Assembly: GCA_963708715.1 (NCBI GenBank)
Contig: CAVPSU010000001.1
Location: 1,240,001 to 1,304,000, forward strand
DNA from: DAIOEK01 sp963708715
Lineage (GTDB): Bacteria; Chloroflexota; Anaerolineae; Anaerolineales; Anaerolineaceae
Direction of reading: 5' to 3'
Length of the DNA stretch: 64,000 nt
In this document: piece by piece, positions 24,882 through 32,385 of the stretch
How the letters are laid out: the number at the start of each line of letters is the position of its first letter
Numbering within the stretch: position 1 is the first letter of the stretch
Notes under the pieces: generated by a model
Seen by the model: only the letters and a program-made list of their open reading frames with translations
Databases searched by the model: none
What the model was told of the DNA's origin: nothing
Position numbers and translations under genes: made by a program

Positions 24882-26066
24882 CTAGAAAATCTGATCACCT
24901 TTTTCCGTGGATCTGAGCTCTTGCATAAGTTCTTTCGCACCCCCTAGGAAATACTTTTTATAAAATTCAGAGGTGCTCAATGGAATCAGAATGATTCTGT
25001 CTGGATTTATATGCGTGAAGTTAATAATGTCGTTGATTGACTTATTATCCTGGATCGCTTTTAGTTCATCTGCTACTTGACGAGCCGATTTATTTTTATA
25101 AGCTGGATTTACGATAATTATTCTCTTTGGCACACCATGTTCAGTGTTTTGACTTAATTGTTGAATGATTAAATTATTTATATACTTATCATGAAAACTA
25201 TAACCTATGATTACAAAGATACTGGATTTTGACAATACTTGACGAAATTTGCCTAGGATAAATAAGAATGGATCAAAAGAAAGCATTTTTGTGTATGAAC
25301 CGAAAATGATTAACGGTTCTCTTGCGTCATAAATATCATCCTTAATCGATATCTCTTCGAGGTTTTTATCGTATTCCCAATCAAGAGAGCCATGGAGTTT
25401 GTAAAGATTTATTTTTGCGGCACTTTGCTCACTGTCAAAATCTGATGTCCAGTAACGCCCCGGAGTATCAGTTATTTTTTTTTCAGAGAAACCATTATCG
25501 AGTAAAGTAACATGATTTGAATTAAAATTATCCTCTAATGCTAAATCATAATTTAATGAAAATATGTTTATTTTAAAATTCCCTGACTTGTTTAAGATTC
25601 TTCGGATAGGGGATAATACTATTTTAGCTCCTTTTGAGTCTACTTTCGTCCAGTCATTAATTAGCTGCATTGTAATAAAGTATTTGAACTTATCGAACAC
25701 GTCACCATTTCGCAATTCCCACTTTAATATTTTGTCATTCCAGTTCCCAATAAGTGGATATGGAATGATATATTCTTTATCTATAAGTTGACGAAGTACC
25801 ATTACAAAATCTTCTATATTTACGGTACTTTCATGACTAGCCGAGGAATTGAGATTTGCTTGGTAAGCTAAACTAGCACTAATAAATTGATAGATTTCGA
25901 AAAAATCGTCCTTGTATTTATAGTAATCAATACTAGATCCATCGATTTGCTCAATTGCTGTCTTAAGTTTATACAGCATTCCTCCTGACAATTCACACCC
26001 AAATTCCTTAGAAGCCCCAGCTCCTAATAAAAAGACAACATGGTTGAATAAGTACTCCAGATTCAT
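24882..26066 (-). CDS. SIR2-like domain protein, Argonaute-associated
   Basis: A 394-residue SIR2-like protein. The NAD-binding start is HVVFLLGAGASKEFG; NIFSLNYDLALED gives the conserved Asn-x-Asp, LYKLHGSLDW the catalytic-region His, and SSIFVIIGYSFHDKYINN the later Asp-containing loop of defence-type SIR2 domains, which hydrolyse NAD to cause abortive infection. No APAZ domain is obvious after it. ATG 26066 overlaps the stop of the PIWI-containing frame as ATGA, so they form one operon and the start is secure. The codons are markedly AT-rich compared with hutU, which suggests transfer. SIR2 proteins without APAZ are known partners of long-B prokaryotic Argonautes; with the Argonaute now truncated, the effector may be orphaned. 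Confidence 0.82.
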   Translation of the reverse strand: MNLEYLFNHVVFLLGAGASKEFGCELSGGMLYKLKTAIEQIDGSSIDYYKYKDDFFEIYQFISASLAYQANLNSSASHESTVNIEDFVMVLRQLIDKEYIIPYPLIGNWNDKILKWELRNGDVFDKFKYFITMQLINDWTKVDSKGAKIVLSPIRRILNKSGNFKINIFSLNYDLALEDNFNSNHVTLLDNGFSEKKITDTPGRYWTSDFDSEQSAAKINLYKLHGSLDWEYDKNLEEISIKDDIYDAREPLIIFGSYTKMLSFDPFLFILGKFRQVLSKSSIFVIIGYSFHDKYINNLIIQQLSQNTEHGVPKRIIIVNPAYKNKSARQVADELKAIQDNKSINDIINFTHINPDRIILIPLSTSEFYKKYFLGGAKELMQELRSTEKGDQIF

Positions 26067-26858
26067 AGAAACCATAATGAATTTCGAGCAAATACGCCTA
26101 AGGTTTTTTCGTCAAAATGTGAGACCATATTAGCGATTATTTCTGAGTACTCAATAGTTACTGGTTTTTCTTTTTGTCGGACGCTTTTCCAATACATACG
26201 CGAGAATTGATAGACCTGATCAATCAAATCATGTACTACTTCTACGTTATCAATATTCTCATTCGCAGATGATCTCAACTTAATTTTGATTGGCAGAGGA
26301 AACCCATCAATCTTTGATCCAGTGAAATTTGAATATCGTGTGTTATTGCATAACAAGTATTCATTTCTTTTTATCTGTATGTATGTTCCGCTTTGTGGCA
26401 TTTTCCCATCGTATAAATTATCAAATATCACGTAATCTTTACTTTTTGTATCGTTGATCGTGACAATAATGAAGGGAATTTTTAATCTCAATGAGTCTAG
26501 TACATCACGAATAGGTTTTTCTTCTTTTTGACTCATACTTTTATAATAGTGAATAATCAGTCGATCAAATTTGTTATTTTCTTTTACATATACTTCAATC
26601 GCTTCTCTTATAGCCGAGGAAAGTTTTTTTGTATCATCATCGCGAAAGGCATCAAATCCAATAAAACTTCCATCATTATTAAAGCAAATTGTGTTGCCAA
26701 TGAATTTTTCTTTTGCTATTTTATTCAAGAATATTATGAATACTATATTTCGATGATGTAATTAACTGACATATCTTATCAATACGATTTTCATTCGAAC
26801 TTCCTCTTTCAAGTGCTATTCGAGGAGAGTACCCAAAATAGAAGCGAGGACCAGACAT
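26063..26858 (-). pseudogene. Truncated prokaryotic Argonaute: PIWI-domain remnant
   Basis: The open frame 26063-26728 (TTG start, 221 residues) reads as a PIWI C-terminus: ICFNNDGSFIGFDAF, then FDRLIIHYYKSMSQKEEKPI, PFIIVTINDTKSKDY, MPQSGTYIQI, YLLCNNTRY, QVYQFSRMYWKSV and a final SLWFL, as in short and long-B Argonautes. The MID and PAZ/N parts are missing. Upstream, a ribosome-binding site GGGAGG and ATG 26858 open a 45-codon frame that ends at TAA 26721, overlapping the PIWI frame by a shift. I read this as the original gene start joined out of frame to the PIWI part by an internal deletion. The family call is from memory of motifs; the deletion is inference. Confidence 0.65.
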
Positions 26859-26949
26859 GGATAAAACCTCCCAAAATCAGAATACCTTCCCATTATAAAC
26901 GGAAACGTAAAGACGGATATCTGGAGACTCCCTATCTGGAAGAAAAAAT

Positions 26950-26973
26950 ACAGCCTGCGAATGAGCAGGCTGT
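26950..26973 (-). terminator. Rho-independent terminator of the broken lipoprotein gene
   Basis: ACAGCCTGC (26950-26958) pairs with GCAGGCTGT (26965-26973); on the minus strand it is followed by ATTTTTTCT. It lies just past TAA 26984-26986. Confidence 0.9.
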
Positions 26974-26983
26974 AGGATGATTG

Positions 26984-27496
26984 TTATTTTCCGGTCTGAT
27001 CTTCCAGTTTGAGATGCAGCCCATCTTCGCTGACGCTCGCCTTAAGGAATTTCACATAGCCGTTCGATCTGGTCACCGAGTCGGTCAACGCTTTGTGCCA
27101 TTTCCTGGTTGGCTTCAACAATCCGGGGATCATCCATTGAGACCCCCTGGGAAATCCACGGCGGTGATCTCCACCATCAGCACATCTTCTGACGCGCTAA
27201 AGGCATGCTCCATATTGCCTTTCACTTCTTCACCGGAAGAATTTTCCATGGTGCCATACACACGAACGAAACCATCATTGAATTCCACCCTGGACACAGA
27301 TTTCAGCATATCCTCGCCATCCGCAACTTTATTGGATGCCGAAGTTGCGACCATCTCGTTAAGTTCAGTTTCAGAAAGCGTTCTGTCGACTGTGGCTTTA
27401 TCCCCATTGAAGGATAACCCACCCATGCTGCAAGCCAGGGAAGACAGGATCAGCGTACCTAAAAATTAGAATGATTTCTATTGAAGACTTTTTCAT
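26984..27496 (-). pseudogene. Frameshifted lipoprotein gene of unknown function
   Basis: From ATG 27496 (AAAGAG upstream) the frame gives MKKSSIEIILIF; after a shift in the T run near 27455-27462 it continues GTLILSSLACSMGG, a lipobox with Cys. The middle 98 codons (27130-27426) are intact, with RTLSETELNEMVATSAS and VRVYGTMENSSGEEV. A second shift in the C/G run near 27145 leads to SMDDPRIVEANQEMAQSV, and a third near 27060 to YVKFLKASVSEDGLHL, ending at TAA 26984. Three shifts in about 170 codons mean real decay rather than a single read error. No family is recognised. Confidence 0.75.
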
Positions 27497-27578
27497 TGCA
27501 TTTTCTCTTTCATCGTTTGATTATTATCTATGCTATGTACACACCAGTGCATGATTAGTTATATGGCTCCAGTTAGAA

Positions 27579-27606
27579 AAAATCCCCTTCGGTTGAAGGG
27601 GATTTT
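27579..27606 (-). terminator. Rho-independent terminator of the cyclophilin gene
   Basis: AAAATCCCCTTC (27579-27590) pairs with GAAGGGGATTTT (27595-27606) around a four-base loop; on the minus strand a T run follows. Confidence 0.93.
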
Positions 27607-27634
27607 AGACAACTCCTGTTTAATTCGACAACGA

Positions 27635-28156
27635 TTACTCTTCTTCTTTGATCTCGACGGTATGGAGTTTCGCGCCGGGGTGGGTGGGTCGCTGCGGATC
27701 GCGGACCGGGATAGCCATCAACACATCCAACCCTTCGACCACTTTTCCGAACACACTGTGTTTGTTATCCAACCAGGGTGTCGGAACGTGAGTCAGGAAG
27801 AACTGGCTTCCGTTCGAATTTGGTCCAGAATTAGCCATGGAAAGAATGCCCGGCTGGTCATGCTTCAAGGATGGATGAAATTCATCACGGAATTTGTATC
27901 CCGGACCACCCATACCGGTACCGGTCGGATCGCCGCCCTGCACCATAAAATCCGGAATGACCCGGTGAAAAATGGTGTTGTTATAAAAGCCTTCCCGTGC
28001 CAGAAAGACAAAATTATTGACGGTATTGGGCACTTTGTCAGCGAAAAGCTGAACAGTAATGTCCCCTTTCTCTGTCTTGAAGACCGCGCTGTATTTCTTC
28101 TTGGCGTCGATGGTGTAATCAGGCGCTTTGTTCCATTGCATAGACATTGTGGTCAT
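27635..28156 (-). CDS. Peptidyl-prolyl cis-trans isomerase, cyclophilin type
   Basis: A 173-residue single cyclophilin domain without signal peptide, so cytoplasmic. Active-site motifs are present: YNNTIFHRVIPDFMVQGGDPTGTGMGG with the catalytic Arg, Phe and Gln, then GILSMANSGPNSNGSQFFLT and WLDNKHSVFGKVVEG. It catalyses proline isomerisation in folding proteins. Start ATG 28156 has GAAAGGA eight bases upstream; in-frame ATG 28147 or 28141 would also work. It ends in acidic EIKEEE and a strong terminator. The upstream gap is filled by a seven-base-period array. Confidence 0.93.
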   Translation of the reverse strand: MTTMSMQWNKAPDYTIDAKKKYSAVFKTEKGDITVQLFADKVPNTVNNFVFLAREGFYNNTIFHRVIPDFMVQGGDPTGTGMGGPGYKFRDEFHPSLKHDQPGILSMANSGPNSNGSQFFLTHVPTPWLDNKHSVFGKVVEGLDVLMAIPVRDPQRPTHPGAKLHTVEIKEEE

Positions 28157-28181
28157 GGGTTATCCTTTCGAAGTTAGGTAA

Positions 28182-28301
28182 GGAGACCGGAGATCATATA
28201 CCGGATATCTGATATCCACCTTGTATTCTCTGATCTCCAGTTTCTGATTTCTAGTTTCCAGTTACTAGTTTCCAGTTTCTGTTTTCCGATCTCTGATCTC
28301 A
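28182..28301. repeat. Seven-base-period degenerate array (about 17 units)
   Basis: From 28204 to 28301 the sequence splits into fourteen consecutive heptamers without a gap: GATATCT, GATATCC, ACCTTGT, ATTCTCT, GATCTCC, AGTTTCT, GATTTCT, AGTTTCC, AGTTACT, AGTTTCC, AGTTTCT, GTTTTCC, GATCTCT, GATCTCA. Three looser units (GGAGACC, GGAGATC, ATATACC) precede them, offset by one base. The consensus is purine-purine/T-T-pyrimidine-T/A-C-pyrimidine. The array ends exactly on the ychF stop codon. Related arrays lie at 7231 and 57399. Confidence 0.8.
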
Positions 28302-29369
28302 TAAATTAAATCGAATATTCAATACATCGCCATCTTTGACAATGTACTCTTTCCCTTCCAGCCGCAGCTTGCCTTTGCCTTTGGATTCAACCAACCCACC
28401 CAGCGCCATCAAGTCATCATAAGCAACTACTTCGGCGCGGATAAAGCCTTTTTGCAAATCGGTGTGGATCTCGCCTGCTGCTTCCGGAGCGGTAGCGCCG
28501 CGATGGACTGTCCACGCCCGGCATTCGTCATCACCTGCGGTAAAGAAAGACTGCAAACCGAGCAGATCGTAGGAAAGACGGATCATCCGGTTGAGACTGG
28601 GTTCTTCAATGCCGTATTCCTGCAGGAACATCTGCATCTCATCGGGTGGGAGCTGGGCGATATCCATCTCCAGCTTACCCTGCAGCGCCACGATCTGGGA
28701 ATGTTTATGAGAGTAATCAATGGCGGGGGCGGTCTGACCTTCGGACAGGTTGAGAACGATCAACAGGGGTTTGCGTGATAGAAAACCAAAACCAGAGAGG
28801 ATCTTATCTTCGTCGTGGTTGATCTCCATATCCCGTAATGGGATTTCTTCCTGGAGACCGGTCTGAAAACGGGTGAACAGTTCATATTCCCGTTCGATCA
28901 ATGCTTTGTCTCGTCCGGCGCCTTTCTTTCGCTCTTCCACCAGGCGTTCCAATTTGCGCTCCACCGCGATCAGGTCGTTAAGGATCAACTCGCTGTCCAT
29001 CGTCACGATATCGCGTTGTGGATCCACAGAGCCGGCTGGATGAGGTACTTCATCAAACTCGAAGCAGCGAACCACATGTATGAAACCGTCCATTTGGGTA
29101 AGCTGATTCAATAAGGCGCCCCCGATTCCGCTTTTCCCGGCAGACCCATCCAGTCCGCCAATATCGACATAGGTCACTTTCGCGTAGATCGTCTTTTTCG
29201 GTTTGAACATCACGGAGAGCTTATCGACCCGAGTGTCTGGGACGTCCACTACCGCCGTGTGCATCTCCAGTTTTCCACTGACTGCCCCGGTGGGGATGGT
29301 GCCGCGTGTCAGCGCATTGAATAGGGTTGTCTTACCTGACTGGGGTAAACCAATGATACCAAGCTTCAT
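28299..29369 (-). CDS. ychF: Ribosome-binding ATPase YchF (Obg family)
   Basis: A 356-residue P-loop protein of the YchF/OLA1 family, which binds ribosomes and prefers ATP. Residues 1-25 give KLGIIGLPQSGKTTLFNALT with G1; the G3-like segment is VDIGGLDG; the coiled-coil middle has RKLERLVEERKKG; and the C-terminal TGS domain includes EIHTDLQKGFIRAEVV and the family-ending DGDVLNIRFNL. ATG 29369 has AGGATG seven bases before it and begins exactly where homologues do; the open frame upstream runs through the tRNA gene and is not coding. It is divergent from tRNA-Leu. The position usually reading NKxE/NMxE reads LNLSEG. Confidence 0.92.
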   Translation of the reverse strand: MKLGIIGLPQSGKTTLFNALTRGTIPTGAVSGKLEMHTAVVDVPDTRVDKLSVMFKPKKTIYAKVTYVDIGGLDGSAGKSGIGGALLNQLTQMDGFIHVVRCFEFDEVPHPAGSVDPQRDIVTMDSELILNDLIAVERKLERLVEERKKGAGRDKALIEREYELFTRFQTGLQEEIPLRDMEINHDEDKILSGFGFLSRKPLLIVLNLSEGQTAPAIDYSHKHSQIVALQGKLEMDIAQLPPDEMQMFLQEYGIEEPSLNRMIRLSYDLLGLQSFFTAGDDECRAWTVHRGATAPEAAGEIHTDLQKGFIRAEVVAYDDLMALGGLVESKGKGKLRLEGKEYIVKDGDVLNIRFNL

Positions 29370-29396
29370 GTTCTCATCCTGAAAGAAGGGCGGGGC

Positions 29397-29425
29397 TTGA
29401 CCGCGCCGTCCGAATTGGATATACT
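29397..29425 (+). promoter_or_regulatory. Promoter of tRNA-Leu(CAA)
   Basis: TTGACC (29397-29402), a 17-base spacer, then TATACT (29420-29425), 15 bases before the mature tRNA 5' end. It is one of the few places in the window with both boxes at standard spacing. Confidence 0.75.
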
Positions 29426-29440
29426 TCGCTTTGAGATTTT

Positions 29441-29525
<85 letters not shown>

Positions 29526-29538
29526 GTATTATAACATA

Positions 29539-29577
29539 CGCCTCTCCCCAACCATGGAGAGGCGACCTTTATTTTTT
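29539..29577 (+). terminator. Rho-independent terminator of the tRNA gene
   Basis: CGCCTCTCC (29539-29547) pairs with GGAGAGGCG (29556-29564) around an eight-base loop, followed by ACCTTTATTTTTT. Confidence 0.92.
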
Positions 29578-29590
29578 CTCCTCCTAACAG

Positions 29591-29605
29591 TATAATTGTT
29601 ACAAT
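29591..29605 (+). promoter_or_regulatory. Promoter/operator region of tupABC
   Basis: TATAAT at 29591-29596 and TACAAT at 29600-29605 are two candidate -10 boxes. The exact dyad ATTGT-T-ACAAT (29595-29605) overlaps both, so a repressor there would block initiation. The regulator gene at 32386 is the natural candidate, but this is inference. Confidence 0.45.
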
Positions 29606-29631
29606 ACTTTCAATCAAAGAGGAGAACTTTT

Positions 29632-30570
29632 ATGAACCGGAAGCTCGTTTCGTTATTCTCACTTCTGCTCGTCTTTATATTTCTGCTGACCGCCTGCGCA
29701 CCGGCAGCCACGCCAGCCCCCACCCAACCCCCCGTTCCGACCGAGGTACCGGCGACCGCAGTTCCGCCAACAGCCGTACCGCCCACTGCTGAACCAGCTC
29801 CGGCTAATCCGGAATTGATCCTGGCTACCACAACCAGTACCCGTGACTCGGGTCTGCTGGATGTTCTGCTGCCGGATTTTGAAGCCCTTTCCGGTTACAA
29901 AGTAAAGATGGTCGCGGTCGGCACAGGTCAGGCACTCCAGATGGGTCAGGAAGGTAATGCCGATGTGTTACTGGTGCATGCTCCAAAATCCGAATTGGAA
30001 TATATGGATAAAGGATTTGGCAAAGACCGCCTGTTGGTGATGCATAATGATTATGTGATCGTCGGTCCAGCAGATGATCCTGCAGGTCTTAAAGGTCTTG
30101 CTACAGCCAAAGAAGCGTATATCAAGATCGCTCAGACAAAAGCCGGGTTTGTATCCCGCGGAGATGACTCAGGCACGAATAAAGCAGAACTTGCCTTATG
30201 GAAATCTGCCGAGATCACTCCCGAAGGCGATTGGTATATGCAGTCTGGTCAGGGGATGGGTGACACCCTCCGAATTGCTTCCGAAAAGGGCGCTTATACA
30301 TTCACCGACCGCGCCACTTTCCTCTCTCTGAAAGACACCCTTTCATTGGCTGTGATCGTCGAAGGCGACAAAGCCTTGCTCAATATCTATCATGTCATCA
30401 CAGTCAATCCGGAAAAATGGCCTCTTGTAAATATCGATGGAGCGAATGCATTCGCCAAGTACATCACCTCTGCTGAAACTCAACTGAAGATAGCGGAATT
30501 TGGGAAAGAGAAATTCGGTGAATCGCTCTTTATCCCAGACGCGGGCAAAGCCGAGGATGCTGTAAAATAA
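29632..30570 (+). CDS. tupA: Tungstate ABC transporter substrate-binding lipoprotein
   Basis: A 312-residue lipoprotein. The signal peptide ends in LLTACAP (lipobox), followed by a Pro/Thr/Ala-rich spacer of about 35 residues that tethers the domain to the membrane. The domain starts LILATTTSTRDSGLLDVLLPDFE, the oxyanion-binding opening of the TupA/WtpA-like tungstate proteins; VSRGDDSGTNKAELALW is a second conserved ligand loop, and YTFTDRATFLSL is typical of TupA. It would bind tungstate, possibly molybdate. AGAGGAG lies seven bases before ATG 29632. The permease gene follows after six bases. Tungsten supply suggests tungsto-enzymes such as aldehyde oxidoreductases elsewhere in the genome. 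Confidence 0.9.
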   Translation: MNRKLVSLFSLLLVFIFLLTACAPAATPAPTQPPVPTEVPATAVPPTAVPPTAEPAPANPELILATTTSTRDSGLLDVLLPDFEALSGYKVKMVAVGTGQALQMGQEGNADVLLVHAPKSELEYMDKGFGKDRLLVMHNDYVIVGPADDPAGLKGLATAKEAYIKIAQTKAGFVSRGDDSGTNKAELALWKSAEITPEGDWYMQSGQGMGDTLRIASEKGAYTFTDRATFLSLKDTLSLAVIVEGDKALLNIYHVITVNPEKWPLVNIDGANAFAKYITSAETQLKIAEFGKEKFGESLFIPDAGKAEDAVK

Positions 30571-30576
30571 TATTTC

Positions 30577-31269
30577 ATGCAGAATATTTTTGATGGTGTC
30601 CTGAAAGCGTTTGAGTTATTGATCCAGGGTGATCCACAGGTAATGAGGATCACCCTGCTTTCATTACAGGTTTCCGGGTTGGCAACGGCTATCAGCCTGT
30701 TGTTCGGTATCCCACTTGGAACATTTCTGGCGCTGGTAAAATTCCCCACCCGTAGATTTTGGATCAGCCTGATCAATACCGGAATGGCGCTACCCCCGGT
30801 AGTGGTTGGACTGGTGGTCTCCATCTTTCTGTGGCGGAATGGTCCGCTTGGATTTTTACGGATGATCTACACACCAGGCGCGATAGTGGTGGCTCAAGTG
30901 TTGATTGCGTTCCCTGTATGCGCTGGACTTACCCTGACTGCCTTGCAGCAACTGGACCCGCGCCTTCAAACGCAACTCCTCGGACTCGGGGCGTCCCGCC
31001 TTCAGATGGTTTTCCAACTTTGGAAGGAAGCTCGCCTGCCATTAATAGCCGCACTGATCGCCGCCTTCGGTAGTGTCATTTCCGAAGTGGGCGCATCCAT
31101 GATGGTAGGTGGTAACTTGCTCAACTCGACCAGAGTACTCACCACTGCAATCGTACTCGAAACGAGTAAAGGCCTCTTTGCCTCAGCCATTGCATTGAGC
31201 TTGATACTTTTACTGATCGCCTTCCTGGTTAACCTGATGCTCACGACCATCCAACAGAGGCGAAAATGA
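30577..31269 (+). CDS. tupB: Tungstate ABC transporter permease
   Basis: A 230-residue integral membrane permease with about five to six helices. MRITLLSLQVSGLATAISLLFGIPLG opens the binding-protein-dependent permease domain, and the coupling-helix EAA motif appears as LLGLGASRLQMVFQLWKEARLPLI. GSVISEVGASMMVGGNL is strongly conserved in TupB proteins. The start lies six bases after tupA and overlaps tupC by four bases (ATGA). It has no clear Shine-Dalgarno sequence; TAAAAT lies eight bases upstream, though coupling to tupA is the simpler explanation. Confidence 0.92.
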   Translation: MQNIFDGVLKAFELLIQGDPQVMRITLLSLQVSGLATAISLLFGIPLGTFLALVKFPTRRFWISLINTGMALPPVVVGLVVSIFLWRNGPLGFLRMIYTPGAIVVAQVLIAFPVCAGLTLTALQQLDPRLQTQLLGLGASRLQMVFQLWKEARLPLIAALIAAFGSVISEVGASMMVGGNLLNSTRVLTTAIVLETSKGLFASAIALSLILLLIAFLVNLMLTTIQQRRK

Positions 31270-32360
31270 TGGATGCCTCCCCTCTGCTTCAAATCCGAAA
31301 CCTTAAAGTGGTACTGGGTGGGGCGACAATCATCGATCTGCCCGAATTGGATATATTGCGTGGTGAAGTATTGGTTGTCCTCGGTCCCAATGGAGCGGGT
31401 AAGAGCACATTGTTACTAACCGCAGCCCGACTTCTTAAGCCTGCCGGTGGTTCTGTCACATTGGTTGAATCCCCCCGACTCACCGAACTGGAATACCGCA
31501 GGCGAGTGGCGACAGTATTTCAGGCACCCCTTCTTCTTGATGAAACCGTTTATCAAAACGCAGCCGCAGGATTGCGATTCCGGGGCATACCGAAAAAACT
31601 GGTCAGTCAGCGAGTTGGTCTTTGGTTGGACCGGCTCCATATCCGGCATTTGGAAAATAGGCAGGCGCGAACCTTGTCTGGTGGAGAAGCGCAGCGGGTC
31701 AGTCTCGTTCGGGCTTTTTGTCTCGAAACAGATCTGATCTTGCTGGACGAACCATTCAGCGCACTGGATGCCCCCACGCGCCTTGAATTATTGGACGAAT
31801 TACGTGGCCTGTTCGCCGAAACAAACCAGACCTGCATCTATGTCACCCACGATCTGGATGAGGCGCTTGCCCTGGGTGACCGGGTTGCGGTGTTCTTTAA
31901 TGGACATCTGCATCAGATCGGGACGCCAGAGGACGTGTTCACCAAACCTACCACCCAGGAAATGGCAGCCTTTGTGGGTGTGGAAACCATCATTCCTGGA
32001 ACCGTAATTGCCCAAAAAGAGGAGTTGGTTCAGATAGCCGCGGATGGAATTACGATCGAAGCCATCGATGATATTCCTATCGGATCGCCCGTCTTTGCCT
32101 GTATGCGCCCGGAAGACATTACGATTTATCGGATGGAGAATATCCCCGCCTCTTCAAGCGCGCGCAATCGACTGATCGGCACAATCACCCGCCTGGTGAA
32201 TCAGGGTCCGCTAATGCGTGTTCAACTCGACGCCGGGTTTCCGGTATCCATCCTTATTACCCGTTCTTCTGCCCTTGAAATGGGACTGGTCTCAGGGATG
32301 CAGGTCACGGCTGTATTTAAATCCAGCGCGATCCATGTGATCCGTGGTAATACCGGCTAA
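31266..32360 (+). CDS. tupC: Tungstate ABC transporter ATP-binding protein
   Basis: A 364-residue ATPase. Walker A is GPNGAGKST near residues 39-47, the Q-loop lies in VATVFQAPLLLDETV, the signature is TLSGGEAQRVSLVRAFC, Walker B is LILLDEPFSALD, and the switch His is in YVTHDLDEAL. The C-terminal 130 residues form a regulatory TOBE-like domain (VFACMRPEDITIY and RVQLDAGFPVSILITRSSA), as in ModC/WtpC, where oxyanion binding can inhibit transport. It overlaps tupB as ATGATG and converges with the regulator gene 25 bases later; no terminator hairpin is evident in that gap. Confidence 0.92.
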   Translation: MMDASPLLQIRNLKVVLGGATIIDLPELDILRGEVLVVLGPNGAGKSTLLLTAARLLKPAGGSVTLVESPRLTELEYRRRVATVFQAPLLLDETVYQNAAAGLRFRGIPKKLVSQRVGLWLDRLHIRHLENRQARTLSGGEAQRVSLVRAFCLETDLILLDEPFSALDAPTRLELLDELRGLFAETNQTCIYVTHDLDEALALGDRVAVFFNGHLHQIGTPEDVFTKPTTQEMAAFVGVETIIPGTVIAQKEELVQIAADGITIEAIDDIPIGSPVFACMRPEDITIYRMENIPASSSARNRLIGTITRLVNQGPLMRVQLDAGFPVSILITRSSALEMGLVSGMQVTAVFKSSAIHVIRGNTG

Positions 32361-32385
32361 GATATTTCCGGAATTTGTAACCTTT

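Noticed and set aside
24882..26858. A complete short Argonaute SIR2-APAZ system
   Set aside because: No APAZ region is evident in the SIR2 protein, and the PIWI frame has no MID domain.
28182..28301. CRISPR array
   Set aside because: The units are seven bases long, contiguous and without spacers; no cas genes are in the window.
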